This document shows, in pieces, positions 49,797 through 60,277 of a stretch of DNA of 64,000 nt (positions are counted from its first letter, which is position 1; the number at the start of each line of letters is the position of its first letter). This DNA is from Bilabrum cf. latius. Lineage: Eukaryota > Bigyra: Bicosoecida > Bigyra > Bicosoecida. The position numbers and the translations under genes are program-made. The notes beneath the pieces are model-generated. The model did not search any database. It was not told where the DNA came from and worked only from the letters and a program-made list of their open reading frames with translations. The stretch is from the NCBI GenBank assembly GCA_965178125.1, contig OZ237745.1, positions 1,288,735 through 1,352,734 on the forward strand, in the 5' to 3' direction.

Positions 49797-51332
49797 TCAC
49801 TCGTTATCGGAGGAGGGTTCCGCATCGACAGCTGCCAGGAGCGCCTCAACAGCGTCCACGTCTGCTGCATTGAGATCTCCTTCCGCCGTCTTCTCGAGGG
49901 CCGTCATCAGGCCTACGAGCGTGCCCAACCCGTCGTCCCTCTCTTGAATTGTTTCCTGCACGTCCTCGAGCATGTCGTCGAGAGTTCGGCTGACGCCCAG
50001 CGCTATGTCATCGCAGGCAGCGAGGATGCGGTCCACCAGGTGCCGCTGCTAGTCGGTGAAGCCGTTGTCATCCACTCCACCGTCGTTCTCAGAGTCGTCT
50101 TGCTGGTTCTGGGCCTCGTTCTCTTCTTCCTCATCCAGCTCGTCCTGATCCTCCTCGTCCTGCTGCACGAGTTCTATCGGAGCCTCATCCTCGTCCTCTT
50201 CATCGGCTGCGTCTGCGTGGTATCGATCACCGATCTCCTCTTCATCCTCCTCAGAGTCCTGTCGAGGCAGTGATGCTGCTGCTCCACTCCTTGCGCCTCT
50301 TGCTCCCCTCTTGTCCTGGCCAACGGCGTGGCGAGCTCCTCCGCCATAGCCCGGTTGGAGAATGGGCGATCGCTTGTGCTGTATCTTAGCCCGAGGTGCC
50401 GCTTCAGTCGCCTTCCTGCGCTCCGGTTCTGCCGGTTGCGCACCTTCATCCCTCGGCTTTCCCTTTGACTTTCCCTTTGACTTGCCCGCGGCCTTGGTCC
50501 TGGCCTTCAATTTGGCCTTTGCCTTTTCCCTGGCCTTGGCCTCCGCTCTCCGCTTGGGGCCGAGTAGGTCGTTGTTCAGTCGCTCGGTCTATGAGTCGCT
50601 GGACTCTGAGCCGTCTGAATCTTGCTCGCCTCGTTTCCTCTGGGCCTTGTAGGCACTGTGGTCCGCGACACCGTCGTCGGGGTCGTCCTCGTCGTCGTCG
50701 ACCATGGCACTCCGTTTGTCCTTGCCAGCACGGGGTGCTCCACTCGGCGAAGCAGCAGCGGCTCCCGCAGAAGCATCTTGGTCCCCTGCGGCTGCCGCGG
50801 CAGAGTCCTTGACTGCCATGTCAAACACGTCTTGGAACACAGCCTGCATGCCTCCACGCGCACGCACAGAGGCTTTCCCAGCTCCGTAGTCGCAGACGAA
50901 CTTGATCGCGGTCTTGTAGTTCCTCCGCAAGCCATCCATGCCTGCCTTGAACCAAGGATTGTGGCTGGTAGAGTAGCCGCTGTCGCGCAGGCCCATGAGC
51001 ATCTAATTCATCTTGCGGTAGCCTGGCGAGCTGGTGCCGCTAGTTGATGCAGCCGGATATAGGCGGTGACTCAGCACCTTCAGCATGTCAGGCGGCAGAT
51101 CGGACTCATTCAGGTCCAGCATGGCATCCACGCAGGCTTTGATGCCCTCTTTCTTGGTCCCCTAGTAGTGCTCGGTAGACCCGCAGAGTAACCCGCAATC
51201 TTGGTGGAGGCCCACGAGGGAGATCAGCAGGACTTGCTTGGCAGCAGACGTGCTGACGCCTGAAGCCAGGGCAGCCACGACGGGGCGGGAGGCCTTGGTG
51301 TGCTTGACGCTGTAGCTCTTTGCGGCGGCCAT
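49797..51332 (-). CDS. Unknown 511-residue acidic/basic protein in subtelomeric island
   Basis: One frame from ATG 51332 (MAAAKSYSVKHTKASRPVV) to TGA at 49797-49799, broken only by UAG at about 51162, 51003, 50586 and 50049. Residues about 1-165 look folded (QVLLISLVGLHQDCGLLCG; SHNPWFKAGMDGLRRNYKT; FVCDYGAGKASVRARGGMQ). The middle is low complexity with acidic runs (DDDEDDPDDG, EEDEEEIGD, DELDEEEENE) separated by a basic Lys/Gly/Ala stretch. The last about 85 residues form a probable helical segment (RHLVDRILAACDDIALGV; VGLMTALEKTAEG). I recognise no family. It lies in a segment bounded by telomere arrays and is divergent from the large gene at 52213, with 880 bp between. The frame extends upstream of this ATG; I chose the ATG that starts the conserved-looking part. 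Confidence 0.7.
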
Positions 51333-51556
51333 AGTACTCTGCGGTGCTGGGGGAACACGGGTAAGGCCACGAACAGGCGCTTGGATGCGGCAGCGAACAC
51401 GGACATGAGACCCAGGGAGTCTCCAGGGCAAGCTCGAGGGCAAAGAAAAAGAAGGCCACGACCCCGCGCACTCGGTCTCAGACCCGGGACCCATGATGTT
51501 AGGTCGATCCCCCAGTCGTGGGGGGGCGGACCCCAGCCCAGAAAAAAATTAAAAAA

Positions 51557-51650
51557 GATCGCCCCAACGGGAATCGAACCTCGGGGGTAGGCCTGGGTGC
51601 GATTACCAACCGTACGCAATACCACTACACCACCACAGCAACCCACGCGA
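51557..51650 (-). ncRNA. tRNA-like Pol III element (tRNA pseudogene or SINE head)
   Basis: The minus strand carries an A-box-like TGGTGTAGTGG (51632-51622) and a B-box GGTTCGATTCC (51580-51570), followed just after GGGGCGATC by a run of six T (51556-51551), a Pol III terminator. Spacing suits a tRNA. Forced into a cloverleaf, the D arm and part of the anticodon arm form (loop TTGGTAA, which would read GGU), but the T stem has mismatches and I cannot pair the acceptor stem. It is therefore more likely a degenerate tRNA or tRNA-derived element than a working tRNA. It is not a CUA-anticodon tRNA. Confidence 0.55.
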
Positions 51651-52212
51651 AACCGAAAAAAAATACAGATTCGCATCAAAAGTGCACGCAACTTGCACTT
51701 GTCACGCCGAAACCTACCCGTTCACCCAACGAGCAGCGCGAAATCAGAAACACTCATATTGCGCTCCTTGTATTCAATTGCAGAGGCGCATACTTGGCAT
51801 ATAGCTACTATAGCATATTGTGCATACAACCCTAAAGCAAACGTGAGTCAAATCGATGGGGTATGCGTGGGGATTGCCTTGCGCAATGCGCTTGCTGCAA
51901 CGTGGTTCAGACGTTTGGCTCAATTGCGCGACGGCAAGCACTCGTTGGAACTAATCTCGCGCATATTATCAAATAATATAACATACTGCAAACAATTGCG
52001 CGGCGATATATAGGCTGCGCGCCCAATGCTCACTTTGCTTGCGGCAGGTGTGCTGCGACAACATTTGTGGTGGCCCGGATCAGGTTGCGGAACCTGATGC
52101 GCGGCACCGCCGTGACGAGTGCGCCACCAGGGAACAACGCATCGTACCATCATACTAATCACATCCCAAGTATATTATATATCCTTGTGGCATCTCTGTC
52201 CGCAGTCTGGTC
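51651..52212. promoter_or_regulatory. AT-rich 5' region of the large island gene
   Basis: About 560 bp upstream of the 52213 ATG, clearly more AT-rich than the gene itself. Includes TATAGCTACTATAGCATA near 51798 and the structured element at 52069-52128. No ORF supported. Confidence 0.45.
52069..52128. other. Potential structured element with perfect hairpin
   Basis: ATCAGGTT-GCGG-AACCTGAT (52079-52098) is a perfect 8-bp stem with a four-base loop. It is enclosed by GGTGGC (52069-52074) and GCCACC (52123-52128), so the whole can close as a branched structure. It lies about 85 bp before the ATG at 52213, so it could be part of the 5' UTR or a promoter palindrome. Not recognised as a known RNA. 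Confidence 0.45.
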
Positions 52213-55200
52213 ATGGCGCAGTCCACGTACGACGCCACCAAGCATGTGAAGGCTCTCGACTACCTTCGGGCCTTCCTGGACCGCCGCGCGAAGGGCTACG
52301 CTCAGAACCCGCATCGCGTGCGCATCGGAGTCCCAGGGCCACTTCAACCAGGAGGTGCCGCCCTGCCTGGCCCGCCGGCCGGCGAGGCGCAGGCCCAGAT
52401 CCCGGCCCAGGTGGGGCCAGCGCCAGGCGGCCATGCCGCCGGGGGGGGCGATGCGGCAGGCCTGCCGGCCCCCGCCCCAGCCATCGGCGAGCATGCTCCG
52501 GAGCCCCAGCACCAGCAGCAAGAGGGCGCCCACCAACCACCACCTGGTGCAGCTCTTGCTGCTGGCCAGCAGGCGATGGCCGCCGCCCCGCCCCAGCACC
52601 CCGCTGGTCCGGGTGCCAACCTGCCGGTCCCAGGAGGCTTGCAGCCCGAGCCGCCAGCTGGCGATGCCGACGCCTTCCTCCCGATCCCGGAGCCCCAGCA
52701 GGAGCCTGCAGGTGGGCCAGCCGGCGTCGGTCCGGCCCCTCCAGCAGCCGAGCAGCAGCCAGCTGCCCAGGCTGCCCAGCACCAACTCGTCCCTGGGCCC
52801 GTGCCTCTCGCCGAGGTGCCCGTCCTGGCCGGGGTCGGCGCAGGGGAGGACGCGATGGAGGACGACGAGCCCCCAGAAGCGGTCCAGGCCATCTTCCTCG
52901 GGCGCCAAGCCGCCCACGCGGCCACCCAGGCAGCTCGGCAGGCCATGGTCTGGGATGCTCAGGGCCAGCAGCCGCTCTTCGGGGCAGAGGGAGGAGCGCC
53001 CGAGCTGCCCATCCCCGGAGTCGTGTTCGCTGCCGGTGCAGAGGCAGCCGGCGCCCAAGGCGGTGGCGCAGGCCCAGACGCCGGAGGGGAGGTCGGTGCG
53101 CCACCCGTGCAGGCGTGGAACCTGGTCGTCGGCGACCCGGGGGGAGCGCAGGGAGAGGAGGCCCTGGCCGTCAACCTCCCGCCCGAGTACCGGTTCGGCA
53201 TGCACGAGGCGACGGACGACCTCGCGCAGCACCCCATGCTGGCCTACCACATATGGGAGGTGGACGACGAGGCGGTGCAGGCCCTGCAGGGCCTGCTGAC
53301 CTGCGTTGGCAGGCAGGAGCTGCCTCCCGAGGTGTGGAGGGCGCTCGCACCTCCAGTGATGGAGACGGTGACCATGCAAGGCATGCGGCGCTGGTGGGCG
53401 TACCAGAGGCGCGCCGTTGTCGTCGTGGACAGCCTCCTGCATGCCGAGACTGATGCTGCCGGCGTGGAGCAGCGCGCGCAGAGGCGCGGCCGCTTTCTCG
53501 TGCAGCTCGTTGGCTGGACTGACATCACCAAGATGCTGGAGAGCGAAGACCTGAACGAGGAAGGGGCTGCCTTCATTCGGAGCAAGCTGGCTTCGGTGGC
53601 GGTCAGCTTCTGGCCGTCTCCGATGCTGGCGGAGCCCGGGCTGCACAGCCACAAGCTCTCTCCGCTCCGCACGGAGTGGGATCACTACATCGAGTACAAC
53701 CGCGTGGACGAGACGGTCTTTGACGCGGTCGGGCTCTCCGAGCAGCCTCCAGCGTTCGTGTACGAGGACGAGGACGAGGACGAGATGGAGGAGGGGCCGG
53801 CGGCGCAGCCGGCTGGGGCGGAGGAGCATGCAGAGGGCGACGAAGATGCCGGGTATGAGGCTGGAGAAGGCGAGTGGGGTGGGGAAGGCCAGTGGGACTC
53901 GGACGGAGACCAAGGCGGCGACGAGGAAGCGGATGGTGGAGATCCTGCCGCGGGGGCTTTCGGAGCTGCGGATGCCGAGCTGGAAGGCGAGCCTGAAGAG
54001 GAGCAGGAGGCCGCCCCGGATGTGCTGCGGAACCCACCAGACGGCATGGCGGCCCCCGTGGCGGTCCGCTCTGAGCTCTCCGATGTCGACGCCATGGAGG
54101 TGGTCGGGATCCTAGCCGGCGCCGGAGCCTCCCAGGAGGTGCAGACCAGCCCGTTCATGCTGGTGCTTGGGGGGCCGGTGTCACGGCTCCTGCTGGACGA
54201 GCCGCTGGACCAAGCCTACGGCCTCATCGACGTGCTGATTGGAGCCGACTCGGCGACGCAGGATGGGGTCCTCTGCGGGCGCAGGGGTCTGCAGAGGGAC
54301 GGGGGGCAGATCAGGGTGCAGTCGGCCACGCAGCAGCACCAGCGCACCGAGGTGGAGACGAGCGGCTCATCCAGGCCCCGGCTCGGCTACAGCATCGTCT
54401 TCAACCGGCACATCCCCACGTAGGAGCGGGACAATCCCGGCACGCCGAGGACTCACGGCGCGTACTACTCACCCCGCATCGACGTCGCGTACCTTGGACC
54501 GATGGGGATCCAGAACATGGGTGTGGATTCGGAGCCGCTGCGGCTGCACCGCATCCATCACGCTCTCCCTGCACCAGCAGGGGACCACGTGACCGTCCAA
54601 TCCCTGACATCGGACGTTCGGAGTGCAGCTCGTCGCTTCCACCAGAGCAGCGAGGAGGTTGGGGTGCTAGAGGAAGCTGAAGCGATCCTGGAGGGAAGCA
54701 CCGGCACAGTGCGAGGCAATGCCAGGGCCGTGAAATCCGCACGTGCCACGCTCCGCAAGTACCTCACGATGATGCCCAAACAGCGCGGGGTCGGATCTGG
54801 CGACGTCTCGGTCTCTGTCCTCCTGGCGGGGGCGGCTGAGGTGCGAGTCGTGCTACCGGAGGGCGGTGTGGCTCGGGTGTTTGGCGTTGCTCACGCAGGG
54901 TCTGAGGAAGAGCAGGCCTCCTTGCGCACACTCGCGAGGCGCTGGAACATCCGACGACTGGAGGGTATGCGCCTCGTTGGAACGCCGTTCGACCAGGCCG
55001 TGCAGTCGCTCCTGATTGGCATCGCAGGCGCCATCAACTACGTGAGAGAGAAGGAGGGGTACCGCGGGCCCGAGTTCATGGTGCAGTCGACCCCGAGGAC
55101 TGCCACGACGGCGCAGGGACTCTCCGCATCGTACGCGATTGTAGCAACCGACTCGCCCGTCGGTGTCTCTCGCGGAAGCACCCACACCGAGACTTTGAGT

Positions 55201-57246
55201 CCTGGAGACCGTCACATGGGCGTGCGTGGGACTGCTGAGCCTGATGGCGGGCATCGCAGCAGGCCCGGGTACTTCCTGTGCGAAGTGCTCCGGGTCCTGA
55301 GCGAGGACGCGGCCCTGCATCCCACCCAGGTCAGCCATCTGCCCCACAGGCTGAGATATCCTGACGGACTGAAGATCCAAGGGGTCCTGGCGTGCTCGAT
55401 CTACCGAATCCTGGTCGTCGGGGGCCAGAACCAGGCGGCGGTTGCTGTGATGCGATCCCTGATGCTGCGACAGGCTCCGGCCGCTGGTGAGCCTGAGGAG
55501 GACCCTCCGGACCACGGCGGGCACCCTGTAGTGTTTGTCGACCCTCTTGCCGCCGGGAGGGACGCCATCCGCATGGCGACGGAGCTCGGGCAACATCGAC
55601 CAGAGATCCAGTGCCAGGACCCCGTGTTGCTCTCCATGGACCTGGGCTTCATGGCAGGTGGCGGCGACATGCACGCTGCGTTTCCGAGCGTGCTGGGCCT
55701 GCGTCATGCCATGGCACTTGCGGGTGAGGCCGTGGCCGACATCTCCTCCGTACCGGGCTTCGGACAGGTGGGGAGCTAGTTCGTCTTCCCAATGCAAGTG
55801 GATGAAGAGAACGTGAACTGCCTGCTCATGAGCCCATCTCTGGGCAGTGTGCAGTTCAGGGCTCGTGCCAGAGGCGATACGCAAGCTGCCATGACTAAGC
55901 ATGACTTTCAGCACGTGGCTGAGCTGGTATCGCAGGCCACCCGCGAGCGGGACGACGAGTTTGTTCGGAAGCTCTTGCCCGCGATGCTGAGCGTATCTCA
56001 CGGGGTGCAGATGTACGTCGAGCAGGCGTTCCGCTCCACGAGGCTCAGCGGCGACAGTCACCAACGGCTTGGGTCTCGGCTGTATGGTGAGCTGGAGCGA
56101 TGCAGGCAGCAGGTTCCAAAGGTGGGGCGGGCTGCTGCGGCCACCATGGCAAGGGTTGCGCACGACGAGGCCACAGAGATCGCGTGTCGCAGGTTGCAGG
56201 CTATTGGTGACGCTCGAGCGTCGCTTCGCGTCGAATTCAGCATGGCAGGGCCTGGTCTGCTGATGGGACTAGCAATGGCGCTGGGACTTGAGGACGGACA
56301 CGCCAGTCTCGTGGATGCCCTGGCGGAGGGAACGTCGACAGTTCGAGCGCCCTTCTTTGACACAGTTGCTGCCATGGTGCAGCGGGAGGTGGCGCATGCC
56401 GTCACGCGGGACTTGGAGGAGGCGGTCCGAGGGGCCATGGCTACGGCGGCCAGTATCGAGAACAAGGCTATGGCGGCCGAGCAGGTGTCGGACGGTTTGG
56501 CTGTTCAGCAGGCGGTCGCGGGGGAGCTGCGCATGCTAGCGCTGGATGTGTCGCAGATGGTGGCCCCCACCCAGACTGGGCAAGCCATGACCCGGTCCAT
56601 CATGGAGTCCGTCCTTCCGCGTCCCGAGGCCAGACTGCGGCAGGCCATCTGGCATGTGGCGGATGGCACCATTGCGGACCGACGGCGAACGGTGGAGAAG
56701 GATCCACGCAGCTGGAACGGCCAGTGCCGCGTCGCCCAGGCAACTCTGGCTATGGTGCTTCAGGTTGTGACCAGGGGCGGGGTGAGGGAGATCACGGATC
56801 CGGAGGCCCGCTCTCCAGAGGTGCTTCCGAAGCTGCTGCACGGCGTAGCGTCACTCATTGTGGTGGGTGTGCAGTCGGCCTCGCTCATTGCCTGCACGGG
56901 GCAGCGACCACTCGCGGTTACACGGGCTGACTTAGGTTTTTTAGGTTTAGGGTTAGGGTTAGGGTTAAGTTAGGGTTAGGGTTAGGTTAGGGTTAGGGTT
57001 AGGGTTAGGGTTAGGGTTAGGGTTAGGGTGAGGGTTAGGGTTAGGGTTAGGGTTAGGGTTAGGGTTAGGGTTAGGGTTAGGGTTAGGGTTAGGGTTAGGG
57101 TTAGGGTTAGGGTTAGGGTTAGGGTTAGGGTTAGGGTTAGGGTATCTAATATAAAGTCAGGGACAGGGTCGGGGAAAATTTTTTTTCATCTTCACTTTTT
57201 GTCGAAAAAATGCGCGCGACGATCTCGGCAACCAGATGAGATATGA
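52213..57246 (+). CDS. Large unknown protein, 3' end cut by telomere array 2
   Basis: One frame from ATG 52213, with UAG at 54421 and 55777, to 56932 where native coding sequence meets telomere repeat. It then stays open through the array (LG, then QG, then RV repeats) into the junction sequence, ending at TGA 57244-57246. About 1,573 codons are native. Residues about 40-300 are Pro/Ala/Gln-rich and probably disordered; about 320-500 look folded (MRRWWAYQRRAVVVVDSLL; GRFLVQLVGWTDITKML); an acidic linker follows (YEDEDEDEMEEG). The C-terminal about 850 residues look globular and mixed alpha/beta (VVFVDPLAAGRDAIRM; LLSMDLGFMAGGGDMHAAF), ending with helices. I find no reverse transcriptase, integrase, helicase or kinase motif and do not recognise the family. 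It is very GC-rich with low UAG density. The natural C-terminus is lost. Confidence 0.7.
56936..57142 (+). repeat. Interstitial telomere array 2
   Basis: About 33 TTAGGG units with several irregular ones at the left end (TTTTTTAGG, TTAAG, TTAGG) and one GTGAGG near 57028. It directly abuts coding sequence of the 52213 gene, with no spacer. The G-rich strand is on plus. Confidence 0.96.
57143..57195 (+). repeat. Telomere-exit junction, copy 2
   Basis: TATCTAATATAAAGTCAGGG followed by GACAGGGTCGGGG and an A/T run; identical to the copy at 60225 and near-identical to those at 44931 and 63685. Confidence 0.9.
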
Positions 57247-58235
57247 GGACCGTTCAAACTGCATCGGGACGGCCTGGGGGTACAATGTGGGGCAAATGTT
57301 CCCCAGGTTCCGTTTTGACCGCGCGGCGACAATATGGCTGGACGAAGATTGTCATGCAGAAAAAATGCGCGCAACGATCTCGGCAACCAGATGAGATATG
57401 AAGACCGTTCAAACTGCATCGGGACGGCCTGGGGGTACAATGTTAGGCAAATGTTCCCCAGGTTCCGTTTTGACCGCGCGGCGACAATATGGCTGGACGA
57501 AGATTGTCATGCAGAAAAAATGCGCGCGACGATCTCGGCAACCAGATGAGATATGAAGACCGTTCAAACTGCATCGGGACGGCCTGGGACCACAACTGGG
57601 GGCAAATGTTCCCCAGGTTCCGTTTATACCGCGCGGCGACAATATGGCTGGACGAAGATTGTCATGCAGAAAAAATGCGCGCGGCGATCTCGGCAACCAG
57701 ATGAGATATGAAGACCGTTCAAACTGCATCGGGACGGCCTGGGACCACAACTGGGGGCAAATGTTCCCCAGGTTCCGTTTATACCGCGCGGCGACAATAT
57801 GGCTGGACGAAGATTGTCATGCAGAAAAAATGCGCGCGACGATCTCGGCAACCAGATGAGATATGAAGACCGTTCATACTGCATCGGGACGGCCTGGGGG
57901 TACAATGTTAGGCAAATGTTCCCCAGATTCCGTTTTGACCGCGCGGCGACAGTATGGGGGGACGAAGATTTTCAGGCAGAAAAAATGCGCGCGGCGATCT
58001 CGGCAACCACAGGAGATATGAAGACCGTTCAAACTGCATCGGGACGGCCTGGGACCACAACAGGGGGCAAATGTTCCCCAGGTTCCGTTTATACCGCGCG
58101 GCGACAGTATGGTGGGACGAAGATTGTCATGCAGAAAAAATGCGCGCGGCGATCTCGGCAACCAGATGAGATATGAAGACCGTTCAAACTGCATCGGGAC
58201 GGCCTGGGACCACAACTGGGGGCAAATGTTCCCCG
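57196..58235 (+). repeat. 155-bp satellite, subfamily B, about 6.7 copies (unit 1)
   Basis: Period 155 (landmarks at 57334, 57489, 57644, 57799, 57954, 58109). It shares CGATCTCGGCAAC, GAAGACCGTTCAAA and GGACGGCCTGG with subfamily A, but differs in long blocks, for example AAAAAATGCGCGCG in place of AAATCCTGCGGG. It exits into GATTCTATTACATCAAGCAT, related to the exit of subfamily A. Confidence 0.95.
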
Positions 58236-58533
58236 TGATTCTATTACATCAAGCATTGCAAGTATGGGGTTTGCACACCTACATGGTTGGGTTTGCATAC
58301 GTACATGGGTTCGGGTTAGGTAAGAGGTTTTCCTTAGGGGCGTTCATTAGCTGTAAATGAGATTTCTTGATTTCAGCCGTTCATTCGCACTTTGAGTCAT
58401 CATCATGTGTCATGTGTGCGAAGTTTGGAGAATGGCTGGCACACAGCTCTCGAGCAATCGAGCAATACAAGTAAGTGCTCATCTGGTCGGCGCCACGCCC
58501 ACAGTGACTGGGTGACTGGCGATCTTCATTAAT
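58236..58533. other. Unique subtelomeric sequence with two degenerate 22-bp-like units
   Basis: Just after the satellite are GGGTTTGCACACCTACATGG and GGGTTTGCATACGTACATGG in tandem, spaced like the 22-bp satellite unit and similar in plan. The rest shows no gene. Confidence 0.6.
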
Positions 58534-59000
58534 GTCAGAAAACCAAGTACCGTAAATGATACAGTGCAATAATGCAAACTCATGAATCAGCAAATCGAAT
58601 TTGCAACTCCCCCACAAAGGGGCAAGGCTAGGAATAGGGTGTATGTCATATACCGGCGAGAGGAGGTTGGCCCCGAAAATTGGGTGGATTTTTTAATCAT
58701 GTCAGAAAACCAAGTACCGTAAATGATACAGTGCAATAATGCAAACTCATGAATCAGCAAATCAAATTTGCAACTCCCCCACAAAGGGGCAAGGCTAGGA
58801 ATAGGGTGTATGTCATATACCGGCGAGAGGAGGTTGGCCCCGAAAATTGGGTGGATTTTTTAATCATGTCAGAAAACCAAGTACCGTAAATGATACAGTG
58901 CAATAATGCAAACTCATGAATCAGCAAATCGAATTTGCAACTCCCCCACAAAGGGGCAAGGCTAGGAATAGGGTGCATGTCACAGACCGGTAAGAGTGAG
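58534..59000 (+). repeat. 167-bp tandem repeat, three copies (third incomplete)
   Basis: GTCAGAAAACCAAGTACCGT recurs at 58534, 58701 and 58868. The first two copies differ by one base (AATCGAATTT / AATCAAATTT). The third diverges after TAGGAATAGGGTG. Each contains a small inverted repeat (CCCC-ACAAA-GGGG). No coding sense. Confidence 0.92.
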
Positions 59001-59273
59001 ACTTGGTTGAAAATTATGAAACTCCGAGTAATTCCAGGGAACAGAGGTGCGTAGACATCATGTGGAAGGTGTAAGGCATTGGACATATTTCCGGGCTGAG
59101 AAAACATGGATCAAAGATTCGGGCTAGCCCAAACATTTGCGCAAGTCCCGATAGCTCAGCAACCAGATGCGGCATGAGTGCGTTTGAATATGCATTCTAT
59201 AAAAATGCCACGCCGGGCTACTTCGGCAATCCGAGATCACATATCCTGGAACACATGGATTTCATGGCTCTGA
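59001..59273. other. Unique subtelomeric sequence
   Basis: No gene, RNA or repeat recognised. It is repeated only as part of the macro-unit (62083-62355). Confidence 0.5.
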
Positions 59274-59607
59274 CTCTACCATTCGCCGTGATGCATGCTG
59301 GTGGTCAAACTGCGTCGCAGCACATGCCTGTGGGTCTGGAGCACCTCCATGATACAGTCCGAGGGCACAGTGAGGGCAGGAAGGGGTGTGAAATTCGACT
59401 CCGAGTTCGAAAAGTAACCGACGCGAAAGCAGTCGTGACCCGGCCATGACGAAGCCGCAGCCATCAACGACCAGTATCGGCTGAGATATGGACCATTAAA
59501 CACCCAAATATGCCACTTTCGTAACCCTAGCTATACGGAGAACGCCGATTTCTCGGCCCACAGACAGGATGTGCGTGCTATACGATGCGGGTTAGATAGG
59601 CCGGAGT
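59274..59607 (+). repeat. 334-bp direct repeat, copy 1
   Basis: Begins CTCTACCATTCGCCGTGATG and ends GATAGGCCGGAGT, then continues into CGGAACTAGTCGAGACG. The second copy starts 410 bp later. An 91-codon ORF overlapping it is not supported. Confidence 0.92.
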
Positions 59608-59683
59608 CGGAACTAGTCGAGACGACGCGGGCACATGTTCGCTTGCAATCCGGAATCAGATAGGAGCAGGTAAACTGGTTCGG

Positions 59684-60017
59684 CTCTACCATTCGCCGTG
59701 ATGCATGCTGGTGGCCAAACTGCGTCGCAGCACATGCCTGTGGGTCTGGAGCACCTCCATGATACAGTCCGAGGGCACAGTGAGGGCAGGAAGGGGTGTG
59801 AAATTCGACTCCGAGTTCGAAAAGTAACCGACGCGAAAGCAGTCGTGACCCGGCTATGACGAAGCCGCAGCCATCAACGACCAGTATCGGCTGAGATATG
59901 GACCATTAAACACCCAAATATGCCACTTTCGTAACCCTAGCTATACGGAGAACGCCGATTTCTCGGCCCACAGACAGGATGTGCGTGCTATACGATGCGG
60001 GTTAGATAGGCCGGAGT
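59684..60017 (+). repeat. 334-bp direct repeat, copy 2, ending at telomere array 3
   Basis: Matches copy 1 except for a couple of bases (GGCCAAAC for GGTCAAAC; CCCGGCT for CCCGGCC). At CCGGAGT it stops and TTAGGG repeats begin, whereas copy 1 carries on. The overlap at the breakpoint is a single T. Confidence 0.92.
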
Positions 60018-60224
60018 TAGGGTTAGGGTTAGGTTAGGGTAGGGGTTAGGGTTAGGGTTAGGGTTAGGGTTAGGGTTAGGGTTAGGGTTAGGGTTAGGGT
60101 TAGGGTTAGGTTAGGGTTAGGGTTAGGGTTAGGGTTAGGGTTAGGGTTAGGGTTAGGGTTAGGGTTAGGGTTAGGGTTAGGGTTAGGGTTAGGGTTAGGG
60201 TTAGGGTTAGGGTTAGGGTTAGGG
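60017..60224 (+). repeat. Interstitial telomere array 3
   Basis: About 35 TTAGGG units with irregular ones near the start (TTAGG, GTAGGGG) and another TTAGG near 60109. G-rich strand on plus. Confidence 0.97.
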
Positions 60225-60277
60225 TATCTAATATAAAGTCAGGGACAGGGTCGGGGAAAATTTTTTTTCATCTTCAC

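Larger units (their letters stand above)
57143..60224 (+). repeat. 3,082-bp subtelomeric macro-repeat, unit 1
   Basis: Consists of junction, subfamily-B 155-bp satellite, about 1.8 kb of subtelomeric sequence and telomere array 3. The next 3,082 bp (60225-63306) repeat it with no difference in the stretches I compared, including irregular telomere units. Confidence 0.95.

Noticed and set aside
51557-51650. Suppressor tRNA-Gln(CUA) that would decode UAG
   Set aside because: The element's best anticodon loop would read GGU and its stems are poor; no CUA anticodon is present.
52159-53913. 584-codon minus-strand ORF opposite the large island gene (and 54853-56163)
   Set aside because: The plus frame is continuous for about 1,570 codons with plausible start, disordered and globular regions; the antisense frames are broken and look like GC shadows.
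59174-59449. 91-codon plus-strand ORF in the subtelomeric unit (and its copy at 62256)
   Set aside because: Overlaps the 334-bp direct repeat, has no recognisable features and sits in repeat-only DNA.
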